Shown here piece after piece: positions 22,966-34,969 of a stretch of DNA of 64,000 nt. The position numbers were made by a program, and so were the translations under genes. The notes beneath the pieces were generated by a model. The model worked only from the letters and a program-made list of their open reading frames with translations. It was not told where the DNA came from and ran no database searches. The first letter of the stretch is position 1, and the number at the start of each line of letters is the position of its first letter. The DNA comes from Grammothele lineata. Lineage: Eukaryota; Basidiomycota; Agaricomycetes; Polyporales; Polyporaceae. Where the stretch lies: NCBI GenBank assembly GCA_002150815.3, contig NDFF03000329.1:186001-250000 (forward strand). The letters run 5' to 3'.

Positions 22966-23601
22966 GGTGGGATTGTCGGCGATTTGTCAGAGGTCGTTAT
23001 GGATGATGCATGAGCCAGAGAGAAGGGAAGAGACGCGGATTAAAGGAGAAAGCAAATAAAGATAAGCACAGTGAGAGGGTCCTCCAGGAGTAATGCGGAG
23101 AAAACTGAGAGACACAGAGGGCGAGCAGAAAGCGAAAAGCGGACGAGATGGCGGGCCTCGAGACGTGACGCGCCTCCGCCGGGGAAGCGTGATGCCGGAG
23201 GACGCATCTCGTGACATGATGTAATGTAACGCGCGTGCGTGACCCGCACTGCCCGGGCGCGTCGCGCGAGCGCGTCTCATCCCACGCTCGCCATCCGTTC
23301 TTGTCCTCGACTCGTCCTCTGCCGGCACCTCTCGTCTTCCAAACTTCTGGTATCGGGCGCGGTGACACGCCATATTTGTGCAGCACGTTTGTTTCTCTGT
23401 GTCGGCGTACACTGCTGTTTCTGGGCCCCTCAAGTCAATCCAAGGACATCTAGGACCTGTATACGGATTCCGAGTAGTTGACACAATCTCCACATGTGCG
23501 TATATATGCATGGCCTTCTTGTCTTATATGTGACATAAAACAGCAGATCTTTCTAGTAGCATTCTGCTCTTACGCTCCTCTGATTCCGACTCTCATCCAC
23601 T
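22966..23601. other. Divergent promoter region between arrestin and TPR genes
   Basis: Some 640 bases upstream of both genes. The part near 23500-23590 is AT-richer with CT tracts before the ATG at 23602. No gene seen. Confidence 0.4.
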
Positions 23602-26115
23602 ATGCCCGCAAAGTACTCGCACGTCAAGAAACGGCCGCCTCCCAAGAAATCACATAACGTCAGCAACGGCTCCTCGGGCGCACACAACTACAACGACCAC
23701 CGCTACCCCAACCCTCATGCAGACCGCAGCATAACCCAGGCCGTCTCCGCGGTCGCGAAGCTCGAGCGGACCATCGCGCGCATCATCCTCGTACGCTTCG
23801 AACAGGACATGGCCCGCCTTTTCTCCACCCACCTCTATTGCATCGGTCTCCTCCATATCCCCACCTTCGTTCTTCGCTGTGTCACCGCGGGCGGGCCCAG
23901 CTGGGTCGCGGCCAATGCAGACTCGGACGACGTAAAGGACTTCTTCCGCACAGCCATTGCGATGGACATGCGTCAGGCGGGCGAACGTGTTGCGACCAAG
24001 AGCGTATTGTGGACGTATACCGCACTCAGACACTTTGTACGTGCCTTGCATCTGCCCCGTCCCCTCCCACCGTACCTTCCGATGTGCCCGGAGCGACGTC
24101 GCCGTGCGAACGACTGTGGCTCGTACGACGCCGGTGCCCCCTTTTGTCGTGTTCCGTGGAGAATATACATCTTCCATGAACCGGCGGTAAACCGGACCAT
24201 GTGATGGTCGTCATTTGGCTGAGCGCGCAAACATAGATTCTTGTATAGCATAAATGGTGCAGCGCATCATTCGAGAAATAATCGTCACAGCCTGGCCCAG
24301 TCTAGGTATATCTATGGTTGTTCGCGCCGTAAGCATTCTGTTTCTTGTGCGAGCGGACGACTCTGTCGCGCTAGATGTGTTAGCTTAGCACGTAGGTCGC
24401 ACTCTAGAATGGGTATCTAGAACACCGTGATGCCTACACAACATCCATGCTCGCTTTCATACTCCTCGCGCGCTGAACATCCAGTCATCGCGCACGCTAT
24501 CTCTATCCTCCACCCGCTTCCTTCTCTAATTTACTTATTCGCAGGCCAAATCAAACGGCATACCCATCTGCCAAACACGCGGCCTACACTCCGCCCGCCT
24601 TCTCCCCCACTACGACGCGCTCAAAGCGCACCTCGACTCGCTCGAGACCCGGCACCCGCCCGCGTTCGCCAAGCCCCCGCACCTCCGCCCGATCAAAGAG
24701 GGCCTCCGCGCGCTGCTCGACGCGTGCGAGAAGAGCTGCGCGCGCTCGGGCGGGGCGGACTGGCAGCAGCGCGTGTGCGAGGGGTATGACCGCGCGTGCG
24801 CGACGCTCTGGCGCGTCGCGAGGGAATTCGACGTGAGGGGCTACGGGCTCGTGTTGAGGGATAAGTTGACGAGCAAGTGGTGCGATTGTGGGTGCTCGAC
24901 GGATCATTTGAGCGAGGTGTGTGAGAAGACGGTGCGGTTGGAGGAGGAGGAGAGGGGGGTGCGGTCGGGGAAAGAGAGGGAGTGGGATGGACGAGGCGAG
25001 TGGTCGTTTTAGGTTTCGATTCGTGAGCAGCTACTCACAGCTCGCGTAGGGTCAGGCGTCGGCGGATGGGGCACAGAAGAGGAAGAAGACATCTGGGAAG
25101 TCGACTTCGACTGCGTCGCGACCGACCCCGACGGGCACCCACCCACGGGGGACGCAGGCGCGCTCGAATGCGACATGTCCGTGACGGAGCTGATGGAGTG
25201 GCGCTACCTGCGCGCGGAGCGGGAAAAAGAGCAGGTCACTACGCTGCGTTCGCGTTCGCGCCCCCTCAGGACTACTCGCGCTCACGCCCGCTGCAGGGCA
25301 ACCTGGCGTTCAAGCGCGGCGACTATGCGGAGGCGATCGCGCGCTACAAGGACGCGTACGCGGTCGAGCCCGAGCTGCCGCATTATCAGCTCAACCTCGC
25401 TGCTGCGTACCTCAAGGTGAACAAGTACGTATTGCTCGAGCCGTGTCGGTATACACGAGGAATTGACGTTGTCGGGAACTCAGCTGGATTGAGGCCGAGA
25501 AGGCGTGTGACATCGCGCTGGGCCAGCACAAGAGCGTCAAAGGCCACTGGCGGCGTGCACAAGCGCGTAAAGCTCAAAATCGAATAGAGGACGCACTCCG
25601 CGGTCAGTATCCGTTCCTCGCTGATGTTCATCTTGTTAATCGCCACCCTAGACTTGCGCGCCGTGTTACGCCTTCAACCCTCGAACGCGGAAGCACTCGC
25701 CGAGATCCACGCGCTCTGTCCGCCCGAACCCGACCCCGAACCCCCGGCTGCAGAGCTTCCCGTCGCGTCATGCTCATCCATCGCGTCCTCCTCCGCCTCA
25801 GCTTCTTCATCCTCCTCCCGTCCCTCTGCATCAGCAACATCATCACCGTCCCGCGCAAGCACGTGGTTCCCCACGCCCAAGGCGCCGAAACCGCTCCCCT
25901 TTTCACGCGCCGCGTCAGACGATCGCAAACTGAGGATATCTTGGATCCCAATCACAGTCGAGATTCCTGTCGAGCTACCCCTGTTCGCGCCCGCTCCCAT
26001 GCCTGCACCCGCGAAAGGCAAGACCCCGGGGGGCGCGTCGCCTGCGCCCGGGCGTACGGTGAAGCAGACGTTCACTTACCCGTCGTGGGAGCGATATGTT
26101 GTGAAGAAAATATAG
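23602..26115 (+). CDS. TPR-repeat protein of unknown function
   Basis: The N-terminal exon starts MPAKYSHVKKRPPPKK and contains a helical domain: AVAKLERTIARIILVRFEQDMA, LYCIGLLHIPTFVLRC, WVAANADSDDVKDFF and VLWTYTALRHF. A 508-nt intron (24037-24544) joins in phase to AKSNGIPICQTRGLHSARLL, then YDRACATLWRVAREFDVRGYG and a WCDCGC motif. Later exons carry DIWEVDFDCVATDPDG, then a TPR module of about three repeats (GNLAFKRGDYAEAIARYKDA, LNLAAAYLKVN, WIEAEKACDIALGQH, ALRDLRAVLRLQPSNAEAL). A Ser/Ala-rich linker and a C-terminal piece, TFTYPSWERYVVKKI, follow. TPRs of this kind usually bind chaperone or peptide partners. The N-terminal part is not a family I can name. Treating it all as one gene rests on the phase-compatible long intron. 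Confidence 0.68.
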
Positions 26116-27847
26116 AATCAGCCCTGCGCATGAGGGTCGCTCGATTCTCCTCCGACTGACGACGCTGCCAAAAGCGCTGGACCGCCCTGTACTATACACG
26201 TTTTGTGCGCTTTCTCTCCTTCGACCTTCTTCGACCTGCATTTACTCTGCTTCCGTGTCATGCGTTTATCTCGGCATCTGCCTTGACTCCCGCGTCCCTC
26301 GTGGCGTATATGTACTAACTCCTCACGTCTTGTTCGGTTTTGATAAATACCGTAAGGGCACATCCTGTACCTCAGCCCGCTTCTTTCGAACCACTATGAA
26401 CAGTACCAGTTAGCCTGGACTAGCTCCCGTTCGGACGTTCAGTTTTGACTCGACTTGGACATCCCTTTCCCTCTCAGATCCCACCTCCGGCTCCAACGGA
26501 GTATCTTGTCTTTCCATCTATTGCTTATGAGGCACATCATGTGTCCGCGCGTATCGTCGACCACCTTGCGCGTCGCGGATGTGGTGATTTTGCTTCCGTC
26601 CGTGGGATACGTATCGCGCGTGTTGCCATCAATATCCTCGGGTATGCCGGTCCGGGTCGAGCCGCCGCGTCATCCCATGCTAGGGTTCATGTTGAACTCG
26701 ACACTGCAACACCGCGCATATGTCATCAGCGAAAGTACGTCTCTTTGTCGTCATCTCTCTATACGCGCTGTTCTAAGGCCATACTCCCATGCGATCAAAA
26801 CTCACAGTCAAAGACGTACCATGGGCGCCTTTAGAAGCGGGAGAAGCACAACCCCGCTAGCACCGATATGTGGTTTGCGCGCCGGCTTCAGGGCGAGTCC
26901 CTGCCGACTGACTTGCTAATGTCTACTTTACATGAAGCGCCTGATGAGCGCGGGTCTTGTCTCACAGTGCCTCGTTTCTGGGTAATGACGACGTAGGACG
27001 ATGTCTATGGAGCGCAAAGAACACATACCGACAAGATCCTCTTGCATATGGCACTCGAGCTCCTTGCGCACGGCGGGGGAGGCTGCGCCAAGACAACACC
27101 GACGACCGGTCTCTGGGGTCACTGAAGGCACGGCGAGTTTAAAAGCCTATAAGTAAGTAAGGCCCTGATAATATTGAGCGCTTCATTATTGGCTGAGTCG
27201 AGGATTGCGCCATTCAGGCTCTAAAGTAACTCCGGCGTGAAGGTATTGAATACTGCGCCGCGTGGCCGTTTGACCTGCCGTCCACCGACAAGCCGACGGT
27301 ACGACTTCCTTGCCGCTACCATCATCATCCGACGGACGTCCAACAAGCACATCCACTTCTCCCCCTCGACCTGAGCGGCCATGGACTCGTTGCGTTGAGG
27401 GTGACGCTGCCATCAAACAAGACAGCTGCATCGGCGGGCCTTAATGTCTCGACGCGCCTTGTGCGGCCCGACAGCCGCGCAGAGAACTGGCTTGTGCAGG
27501 AGGCACACCCGGCCACGGGTGGGCGGAGGAGGACGCGTGATGGCGATCGACATGCGTTCTCTAGAAGGCGCGTAAGCGGCCAACGCTCTTTCGGCCCTGA
27601 AAGCCTGGGCTGCCTGTCATCGCGTACGCGCGCATGCGCGCGATTGCGTGGGGTGCCGATGAGCAGCACTAAGTTGTAGGGTGCGGACGCGGCGTCGCGG
27701 GGACTGAACGCGACGCGCTGTTGAGGGGTCATAAATCGCGAAGGCTCGTGTCTCTTGGAGTTTCTCTCCTTCCATTGCCCGTTCGTGCCTCCGACCGATA
27801 CCCCCTTAATTCTCTCTTCCTTTCCCCTGCCCCTGCCTGCGTCGTCA
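26116..27847. other. Long intergenic region
   Basis: 1.7 kb between two plus-strand genes. Overlapping open frames at 26445-26920 on the plus strand look mildly protein-like but give no recognisable domain and no consistent splice model. Around 26930-27180 the sequence is less GC-rich. The last 100 bases before 27848 are CT-rich promoter with a CATAAAT box near 27730. No RNA gene seen. Confidence 0.35.
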
Positions 27848-29925
27848 TGTTCCAATCGGTAGGTGATGATGCTGTGCGGAAGCCTCTTCACCCCTTCGCG
27901 AGCTCACGCACATCGCGGGTCTTCGTCCAGGGCTCGAGCTCAGCACCGCTTCAAGCGCGGCTCCCGATCAACTTCGTGATAGCTGGTGGAGGTACGTGGG
28001 GCACGCACGCTCATACCGGTCTCTTTCCGAAAGAGTGGGAAGCTCATCAGCTTTTCGCAGGCATTGCAGGCTTGGCCTGCGCGCTCGCGCTAAGACGCGT
28101 TGGGCACAACGTGATCGTGCTTGAGAGGGGAGACAAGGTATCCGCGGTATGTGTTCCCTTCTCGCAATGGATGCTCGTACGCTATGTATTGATGTCAGGC
28201 ATGCGGGGGCGGTAGAGAGGGGAGGGCGGTGTGCGGTTACCACCGAACCTTTCCAAGATTTTCTTCCAGTGGGGATTAAGGGAAGCGCTTGTGGAGAAGG
28301 GCCTGGTCTCACATACGATCCTTTTCACAAAATGTACGTCTGTTCACAACTTCGTCAATCCTACGTCTCTCCTGATGATATGCCTTGGATGCGCAGATGA
28401 GTCTGGAGACTACCTTGGACAGCAGGTCTGGAATCAGGACGTTCTGAAGGAGACGCAAGGCGTTTTCCTATTGACAACGGTTCGTTTGGTGGAGTCTTTA
28501 TCACCGCCGTTAATGGGAGCTGACCTCAGTTGGCTAGCATGGAACATTGTACGACATACTGTATGACGCGTCCACGGCCCATGGCGCGCAAATCCGATAC
28601 CACGCAGAAGTGACGGAAGTCGATCCTGAAGAGGGCACAGTGCGGCTGGCGTCCGGGGAGTGTTTGACCGGCGACGTCATAGTGGGTGCGGACGGGGAGT
28701 ATGGGGTATGTCGGACGGCGGTGGTCGGCCAGCAAACGCGTGGTGCGCCGACGGGGCTAACTGTGTATGAGTACGTCCATTCATCTACCTCGTCTGGGAC
28801 GGTGGTTGACTCGGTGCTGCTGGAAGTACTATTGTGTCTGGCGAGCATCTCCCGGAACACCTCTCAAAAGTACGAACGGAGGTGCGTGAACATGTCTCTA
28901 GCGCTGTCGAAAATGCGTGATTCAATGACCCGCGTCTTTAGAACGGCGTATTCGTGGCTTTCGGAGACGGCCGCGCAATAGTGGGATACCCTGTGGTAAG
29001 CCCCCGTGCACGACCGTAGCTATGGCTTCGTACGAGCGCTCACACTGGCTGCCCTAGTCTGGCGGCGAGGACTTCGCGTTCCAATTCTACGGCCCAGACA
29101 ACGAAGTGGAAGGCAAATACGGAGATACACCATCAGTGAATGTGGGGGACATAGCCTCAGCCGCCGATCCTCGGTGAGTCGTGCTCGCCGGTATGCTGTG
29201 CCGTGCTGTGCCAGCCGGAGGCTGAGTGGTGATTGGCTTCCTAGGCTACGTTCCATTACAAGAAACGCACGCAGGGCTACCAGGGTGACAGTCCGAGACT
29301 ACGCCGATCTGGAAGACTGGGTCGACGATGAGGGCCGGCTGGTGCTCATCGGCGAAGCCGCCCATCCATTTCCGGTATGTCTCCTTCCCCTCGTCTTCCC
29401 GTCGAGCCCACTTTTCATCCGCGCTTGCCCCTCATCCAGCCCGGTACCATCCAAGCAACAGCCATGGCAGTCGAAGACGGCGCCGTCCTCGCAAAACTCT
29501 TCGCGCGCCTCACCTCCCCGCGCCAGATCCCCTCCTTCCTCTACGCTTTCCAAGAGCTGCGCCAGGCGCGCACGCGCCGCGTGCGCGCGTCCGAGTTCGG
29601 CAACGCGCACTTCATGGCGATGCCCGCGTGCGACGCGGCGCGCCAGCGGGACGAGGGCATGCGCGCGCTGGGGGAGGCGGGGCTGAACGTGCTGGAGGGA
29701 GGGGACGGGGAGGCGAGTGGAGCGTGGGAGGAGATCAGGACGGTATTTGGGTATGATTGTGAGGATGAGGCGGACGATTGGTGGGTCCAGTGGGGGCTGC
29801 TTCGGGAGCGTGCGAGAGGGGGAGAGGGGAGCGAGAGTGGGGAGGGGGAGACGGCGGGTGCGATGAGCTTTGCGGGGTTCATGATACAGTCTAGTTCGGC
29901 TTCACACGAGTGCGAGCCTGAGTAG
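27848..29925 (+). CDS. FAD-dependent monooxygenase (salicylate hydroxylase-like)
   Basis: Class A flavin monooxygenase that would hydroxylate an aromatic substrate using NAD(P)H and oxygen. A chain of short exons keeps one frame. The dinucleotide-binding motif is split by an intron: INFVIAGGG then IAGLACALALRRVGHNVIV and LERGDKVSA. Next come GGVRLPPNLSKIFFQWGLR, YESGDYLGQQVWNQDVLKET, HGTLYDILYDASTAHGAQI, TGDVIVGADGEYGV, GVFVAFGDGRAIVGYPV and DYADLEDWVDDEGRLVLIGE followed by AAHPFP, which is the second FAD (GD-type) motif. PGTIQATAMAVEDGAVLAKL and SFLYAFQELRQ complete the fold. The C-terminal ADDWWVQWGLLRERA is followed by a Gly/Glu-rich tail to 29925. It looks intact. Substrate and pathway cannot be told from the sequence. 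Confidence 0.85.
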
Positions 29926-30082
29926 CATGGAGGTATCATGCGTGTCCTACATCACTGGATTTACTAGAGCAAGCGACGTAGAGGCGGGATTCCTCCACGA
30001 CGGGAGGTAACGGTCATACATGCAATACATACACGAAATTTCCTTCTGTTCTACTGACTTCGGCGGGATCCAAGGCTGGAGC

Positions 30083-31738
30083 TCAGAGTTCCCCAACTTT
30101 CTTGACTCCAACCACCACGCGCTCATTCCGCCGCCAGAACTCGACCAGCACGTCCGCCATTCGTGTCGGGTCGTCCTGCTCGGGTATTTATCAGCTCATT
30201 TCACACTTGAGAGGAAGTAATGACTCACCTCGTGCACCATGTGCCCGACCCCCGGAATGACGACGAGCTGGAACTTCCCTTGCATCTGGCCGATCATAAG
30301 CTCCTTGTCCAGGCGCTCTGTTCCAGCTAGGACGAGAAGCCTCGCCGTGCGAGATCCCAGGAACTTGCTGGAAAGGCCCGTGAACCAACCTTGTTGTGCG
30401 AACGTAAAGTCAGCATGACCAGCAGTAGCCTGAGACTCGGAGGTGCACTCACTCGTCCAGTAGGGCGCGGTCGAGCGCAGGGGCGTGCGCCAGAGGTACG
30501 CTGGGGAGCTTGCAGGCGAACCTTCTGGCGCAGGAACCACGATAGCTGGCACGGATACGCGCGCTGACGCGGGGTTGCGGATCGTGTTTGTTCGAACACT
30601 AGGCGCGAAGCGGTTAGACGCGTGTGTATGATTGTGACACGTATAAGGCTTACTGCCACTCGATGGCATCTTCGGGGCTGTCGAAACCCTCGGGACGTGC
30701 GTTGAGCAGACTGTGCATGAGGGGAAGGGCTTCTATAGTGAATTCTGTCGTCACAAGCAATGGAAAGGTCAACAATTGGCAACATGGGAAAGTGCAGGCA
30801 TAGGAGGGAATGAGCGTACGAACCCTCTACAACATCTATCACTGCTACGCCTGTGATTCGATACCGGTGGTCTTGTAGCAAGGGGCAAGCGCGGACGCAT
30901 ACCGATCCGCCGAGACTATGACCTACGAGCTGGAGAATGTCAGTACTACGACGCAAGTCGGGTCACGGCGTACAAGCAAAGTGGAAACACAACGACGAGT
31001 AGTTCCGGTCTAGCAGAAACTCCGGGGGGGACCAACGAGAGGCCATAGTGGGTATGATAGGAAAGGATGTGGGACTCACCAAGATGGAAGGGGCAGCTTG
31101 GGAATCCGGGAAGACGACTCTAAGAAGATTGACGAGATCGGATGTCAGGACATCGATATCGAGATTCTCTTGGTCAGGTGTGACTGAAACCTGCAAGTGG
31201 TTGGTCTTGCCTGCGAACATCAGAACTGCATCTCACGGTTTTACTTTGTTACATACCGTGTCCGCGACAATCATAAGCGAGCACCCCGCATTCGCCCTTG
31301 CTCATATCGATAACCTCCTTAGCCATACAAGCGAAGCTGAGTCCGGAGAACCCTGCGCCGTGGTGGCAGATCATGACGGTACTATCTTCAAACTTCGGTG
31401 GCGTGTAATAGACACGAACGTCCAGATCTGAGTCTGACACTGCAACTTGCATTGCCTGCTCGAAGAAGCCGGCCGCGGATATGGGGGAGAGCGCTGGGTT
31501 GGCTGCGTGCTTGCGGGGTGCTCGAGGGGTCCGTGAAGGTCTGTATCAACAATCAGGCAAGATCATAGCATCTAGACGAAGTTCATACTTACGCTGCAGG
31601 GGGTCCCATGCCAGTCGGTAGCGATCCTAAGGAATCACCCATCTCATCCTCCTCCTCTTCTTCTTCTCCTGGTAGGGGCGGCAATTGTGGAGCTTTCGCA
31701 AATCGCGCCTGTAGTGCCGACCGATACAAGTCAGACAT
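30083..31738 (-). CDS. PPE1: Protein phosphatase methylesterase 1 (PP2A demethylase)
   Basis: Serine hydrolase that removes the carboxyl methyl ester from the PP2A catalytic subunit. The start is [20 protein letters not shown] at 31738, followed by an acidic [12 protein letters not shown] stretch. The core has [20 protein letters not shown], the oxyanion region [46 protein letters not shown], the nucleophile elbow [10 protein letters not shown] and a VAVIDVVEG segment. [17 protein letters not shown] and [12 protein letters not shown] are typical of PME-1. [25 protein letters not shown] and [17 protein letters not shown], with the catalytic histidine, follow. The last exon [19 protein letters not shown] ends at 30083. 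An upstream in-frame ATG would add about 26 hydrophobic residues and is less likely. The gene looks complete and is divergent from the DUF4139 array. Confidence 0.9.
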
Positions 31739-32227
31739 GATGCTCCTGAGTGAGACGAAAGATGCAAGGGTCAAGATGGCAGGGAGAAAGGACAGTGCGC
31801 CCGCACGCAGTGGCAACCGAGGCCCACTCTAAGCAAACACGACGGCCGGCCCGCCGTGGCCCGCAGCGTAGCTATCTTATCTTATCGCGCATGTGCCTCT
31901 CCGGCACCGACGCGCGCCTCTCTCGCGAAGGGCGGCGCTAGCCCCACTGAACCAAAACCGCCTCTTGCCGCCTATGCAATTTCCTCTGCTATAGCGATCA
32001 CGCGAGCCAATACGCCAGCCGCTAGAATCTAGACTAACTTCAGGAAATACGGATGCGCTGTCTGTACATGTTACCGCGGAGTCCGTATGGCCAACCTGAA
32101 GGGCGGTGCCGTTGACACCACATCACGTCGTGAGTCTGACTCAATATGGCCTCCGAGGACAAAAGCCGACTCAGACTGAGGAGTCCCCACATCAACCCCC
32201 ATATCTTTCTCGTCTCCATACGCTACG
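31739..32227. promoter_or_regulatory. Bidirectional promoter between PPE1 and DUF4139 paralog 1
   Basis: Divergent intergenic region of 490 bases. CTATCTTATCTTATCGCG at about 31869-31886 contains two GATAA words on the minus strand. No TATA box is obvious for either side. Confidence 0.35.
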
Positions 32228-34383
32228 ATGACCGCCACCACCACTCTCCAGCTTTATGCCTCCGAACGTCCCGTAAAGTCGGTCACTATCTTCCAGTCGT
32301 CAGTTGCCCAGGTGACGCGTCTGTTCTCTGTTGAGCTCAAGGTACGTGACCATGTTTTCTTTCAAGACTAAACCTTGATACTATTGATCTTATTTGGCTC
32401 TTTACAGAATGGCAGAAACGTCCTCGAGATATCTGGCATCTCTAGTCAGATCGACAGAGAGTCCCCACGCATCCATGGGCTCGGGCCTAACGCGCGTGTC
32501 TTCACCGTCTCTTGCTCGGGTGACCTTGCGGGAGCCCCGGGCGAGAAGCGCAGCAAGAATGCTGCTCGGATCGTTGAGCTTAGGAAGAAACTGGACGCGC
32601 TTGAGCTTGAGCGTAACCTATGTAACCAACAGGGCAACCTCCTGAACGAGTCCGCCAACTCTCTCGCTAGCGCTAAGGATAGGCCCGTTGAGCTGGGCTT
32701 TATGGATGAGTTCGTGAAGCGTAAACGCGAAGCTGGAAGTGTCCTTCTTGACCTCAACAACCAGGTGGAAAAGCTGGAGCGAGAGCTCTGGATGCTGACG
32801 AACACGCACAAGGGAGAGATCACAACGGTGGTCCATGCAACGATCCTCGCGAAGAAGGATTGCCAGGTCGATCTTCAACTCACATATCGTGAGTCCGCAT
32901 GGTCTACGCTCTCTAATTAGAACTGATCATAACCTCCCTACTAGTTGTTTCCGGCGTCAGCTGGAAGCCGTACTACGACCTCCATGCCACTACCTCGGAC
33001 GGCCAGATGTCTCCCCACGTCTCCCTCCTTTACTGCGCCAACATCTCTCAGAGCACCGGCGAGGACTGGACGGACACTACCCTTACGCTCAGCACCGCGA
33101 CATCACAGTCCCTCAAGCGGCTCGCCGTCCCCGTCGTCGATCCTCTCAAGCTGACGCCCTCATATCAGCCCCATCCGCCTGCGCGAGCCATGGCCTCCGG
33201 TCCTTCCGGTGGGGGGCTGTTCGGGCAGCAGGCGTTTGGAAGCAACGCCCCCCAGGCGGCCACGTTTTCTGCGTTCGGTCAAACTGCCCCGTTTGCCGCT
33301 TCCGCTCCCACCATGGGAACATCGCTTTTTGGTAGTAGTCAACCCCAGCAGCCGCAGCAGCAACAACAGCAGCAACAACAACTACTACTCCAGCAACACC
33401 TACAACAGATGCAGCAGCAACAGCAGCAGCAGCAGCAAACAGTCCCGCCTACCTCAGGCCCGTCTGACCTGGTTACACTTGACGAGGAGGACGACTTCCT
33501 CGCAGTCGACACCGGTGCGGACGAGGACGCGTCCGAAGGCGACAAGACCGGCGCAGCGGGGACGACCACGCTCGACCGGAGTGCTCTCTCGCTCGCGTAC
33601 CGCGTCGAGGGCGCGGTGACGCTCCCGAGCGACGGGCTCGCGCACATGGTCGCGGTCGCGGCGCTCGACTTCGAGGCGGACGTCCAGCACGTGTGCGTCC
33701 CTCGCAAGAGCGCGGCGGCGTTCATCGAGGCGCGCGTGGAGAACACGAGCGAGTACGAGCTCCTCGCGGGCCCGGTGAGCGTGTTTGTGGACGAGGAGTT
33801 CGTCACGCGGACGTCGCTCGGGGTGAGTGCCAATTCCTTTTACCGTATGCAGCGATACTGACGTTCGTGGAAGCTCATCACAGTCAACGAAAGCTTCACC
33901 TGCGTGCTCGGGGTCGACACCGCGCTCAAGGTCTCCTACACCTCGCGCTCGCGCACCGAACACGAGCCCCCGCGCAACTTCGCGGAACCGACGAAGACGA
34001 CGACGCGCACGGCCGCGACGAGCGTGACGAACACGCACGCGTTCGACATCGCGCGCCTCGTCGTGCGCGACGCGGTCCCGCTGGGGGACGAGGGCGCGCG
34101 CGTGCGCGTTGCGCTGCGTAAGCCCGAGGGACTAGTCACGGCGAAGGATGGAGTGGACGTGCGCGTGGCGATTGGGGGGACCGACGCGAGGGACGTGAGG
34201 GTAAGGTGGACGAAGGTGGAGGAGGGCAGGGGAGGGGAGAAGGACGGGATGTATGAATGGGTGTGTGGAGTGCCTGCTGGGAAGAAGGTGCGGCTGGAGA
34301 CGGAGTGGGAGGTCAAGGCGCCATCTAATTTGCGTTGGGAGGAGAAGCCTAACGTGGCGCTGATGAAGTTTGGGCAGAAGTAG
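32228..34383 (+). CDS. DUF4139-family protein, paralog 1, with GLFG/polyQ insert
   Basis: Exons 32228-32341, 32408-32888, 32945-33822 and 33874-34383 give 660 residues. The N-terminal domain (RPVKSVTIFQSSVAQVTRLF then NGRNVLEISGISSQI) is followed by a coiled coil (about 95-210). The beta-rich DUF4139 core has SGVSWKPYYDLHATTSDG, VSLLYCANISQSTGEDWTD, LTLSTATSQ, VCVPRKSAAAFIEARVENTS and SVFVDEEFVTRTSLG. The C-terminal LITVNESFTCVLGVDTALKV and YEWVCGVPAGKKVRLETEW ends KFGQK. Between the two core halves lies a disordered insert (about 320-400) with GGGLFGQQAFGSN, FSAFGQTAPF and TSLFGSSQ, then a glutamine-rich run of about 50 residues and an acidic patch. The insert resembles FG-nucleoporin repeats and is absent in the other paralogs. 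Function of the family is not established. Confidence 0.85.
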
Positions 34384-34969
34384 GGGTACTACGTTTCTCT
34401 GCGTACTGTACTTGTATTTGGTGTGTTGGTCGATACTGAAACGAACACCCTCTGGTCCCGTGTATAAACTACAACATCTTCTTGCATGACAAGGACTGGG
34501 GGCGGGACTGCGTTGCCAGAACGAATGATCGAACTCTTCCATGCCGTGGCTACACGGCGGCATCGGGGCAGCGAAGCTCCACCTGCACGGAGTCCTGGAA
34601 GGCGCGTCCACCGCGTGCGGTGTCTCCGACTCGTCGAGAAGTTGATACATCATGGGACTACACGCTGTTGTACTGCATGCCGCAGTATGACGGCTGGAGA
34701 CGTTTCAAACTCATGACCACCGCCGTCATTCAAGTATGCTTTCTGTTGGAGCGTGTGGCGCAATATCTCTGGCATCTAGGGAAGATCGTCTCGTGGCGGC
34801 CTGCGGGAGTGCACCTTCTAGTGAATCGGATGTGCGCCGGAGGTCTGACATAGCAGGCGGCGAAGTTCATTTCGGGTGCAGTCTTTGATATTTTAGAGCA
34901 CGCTGGATAGGAGGTAGCGTACCACCCTCGAAGTGCTCACACTTCCACTTCTCCAACTTTTTCATCACA
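34384..34969. other. Intergenic between DUF4139 paralogs 1 and 2
   Basis: The first 100 bases are the 3' flank of paralog 1. Short frames at 34482-34853 do not match the family. No other feature seen. Confidence 0.4.

Noticed and set aside
26445..26919. Overlapping plus-strand frames as a gene
   Set aside because: Two frames look mildly protein-like, but neither gives a known domain or a consistent set of splice sites.
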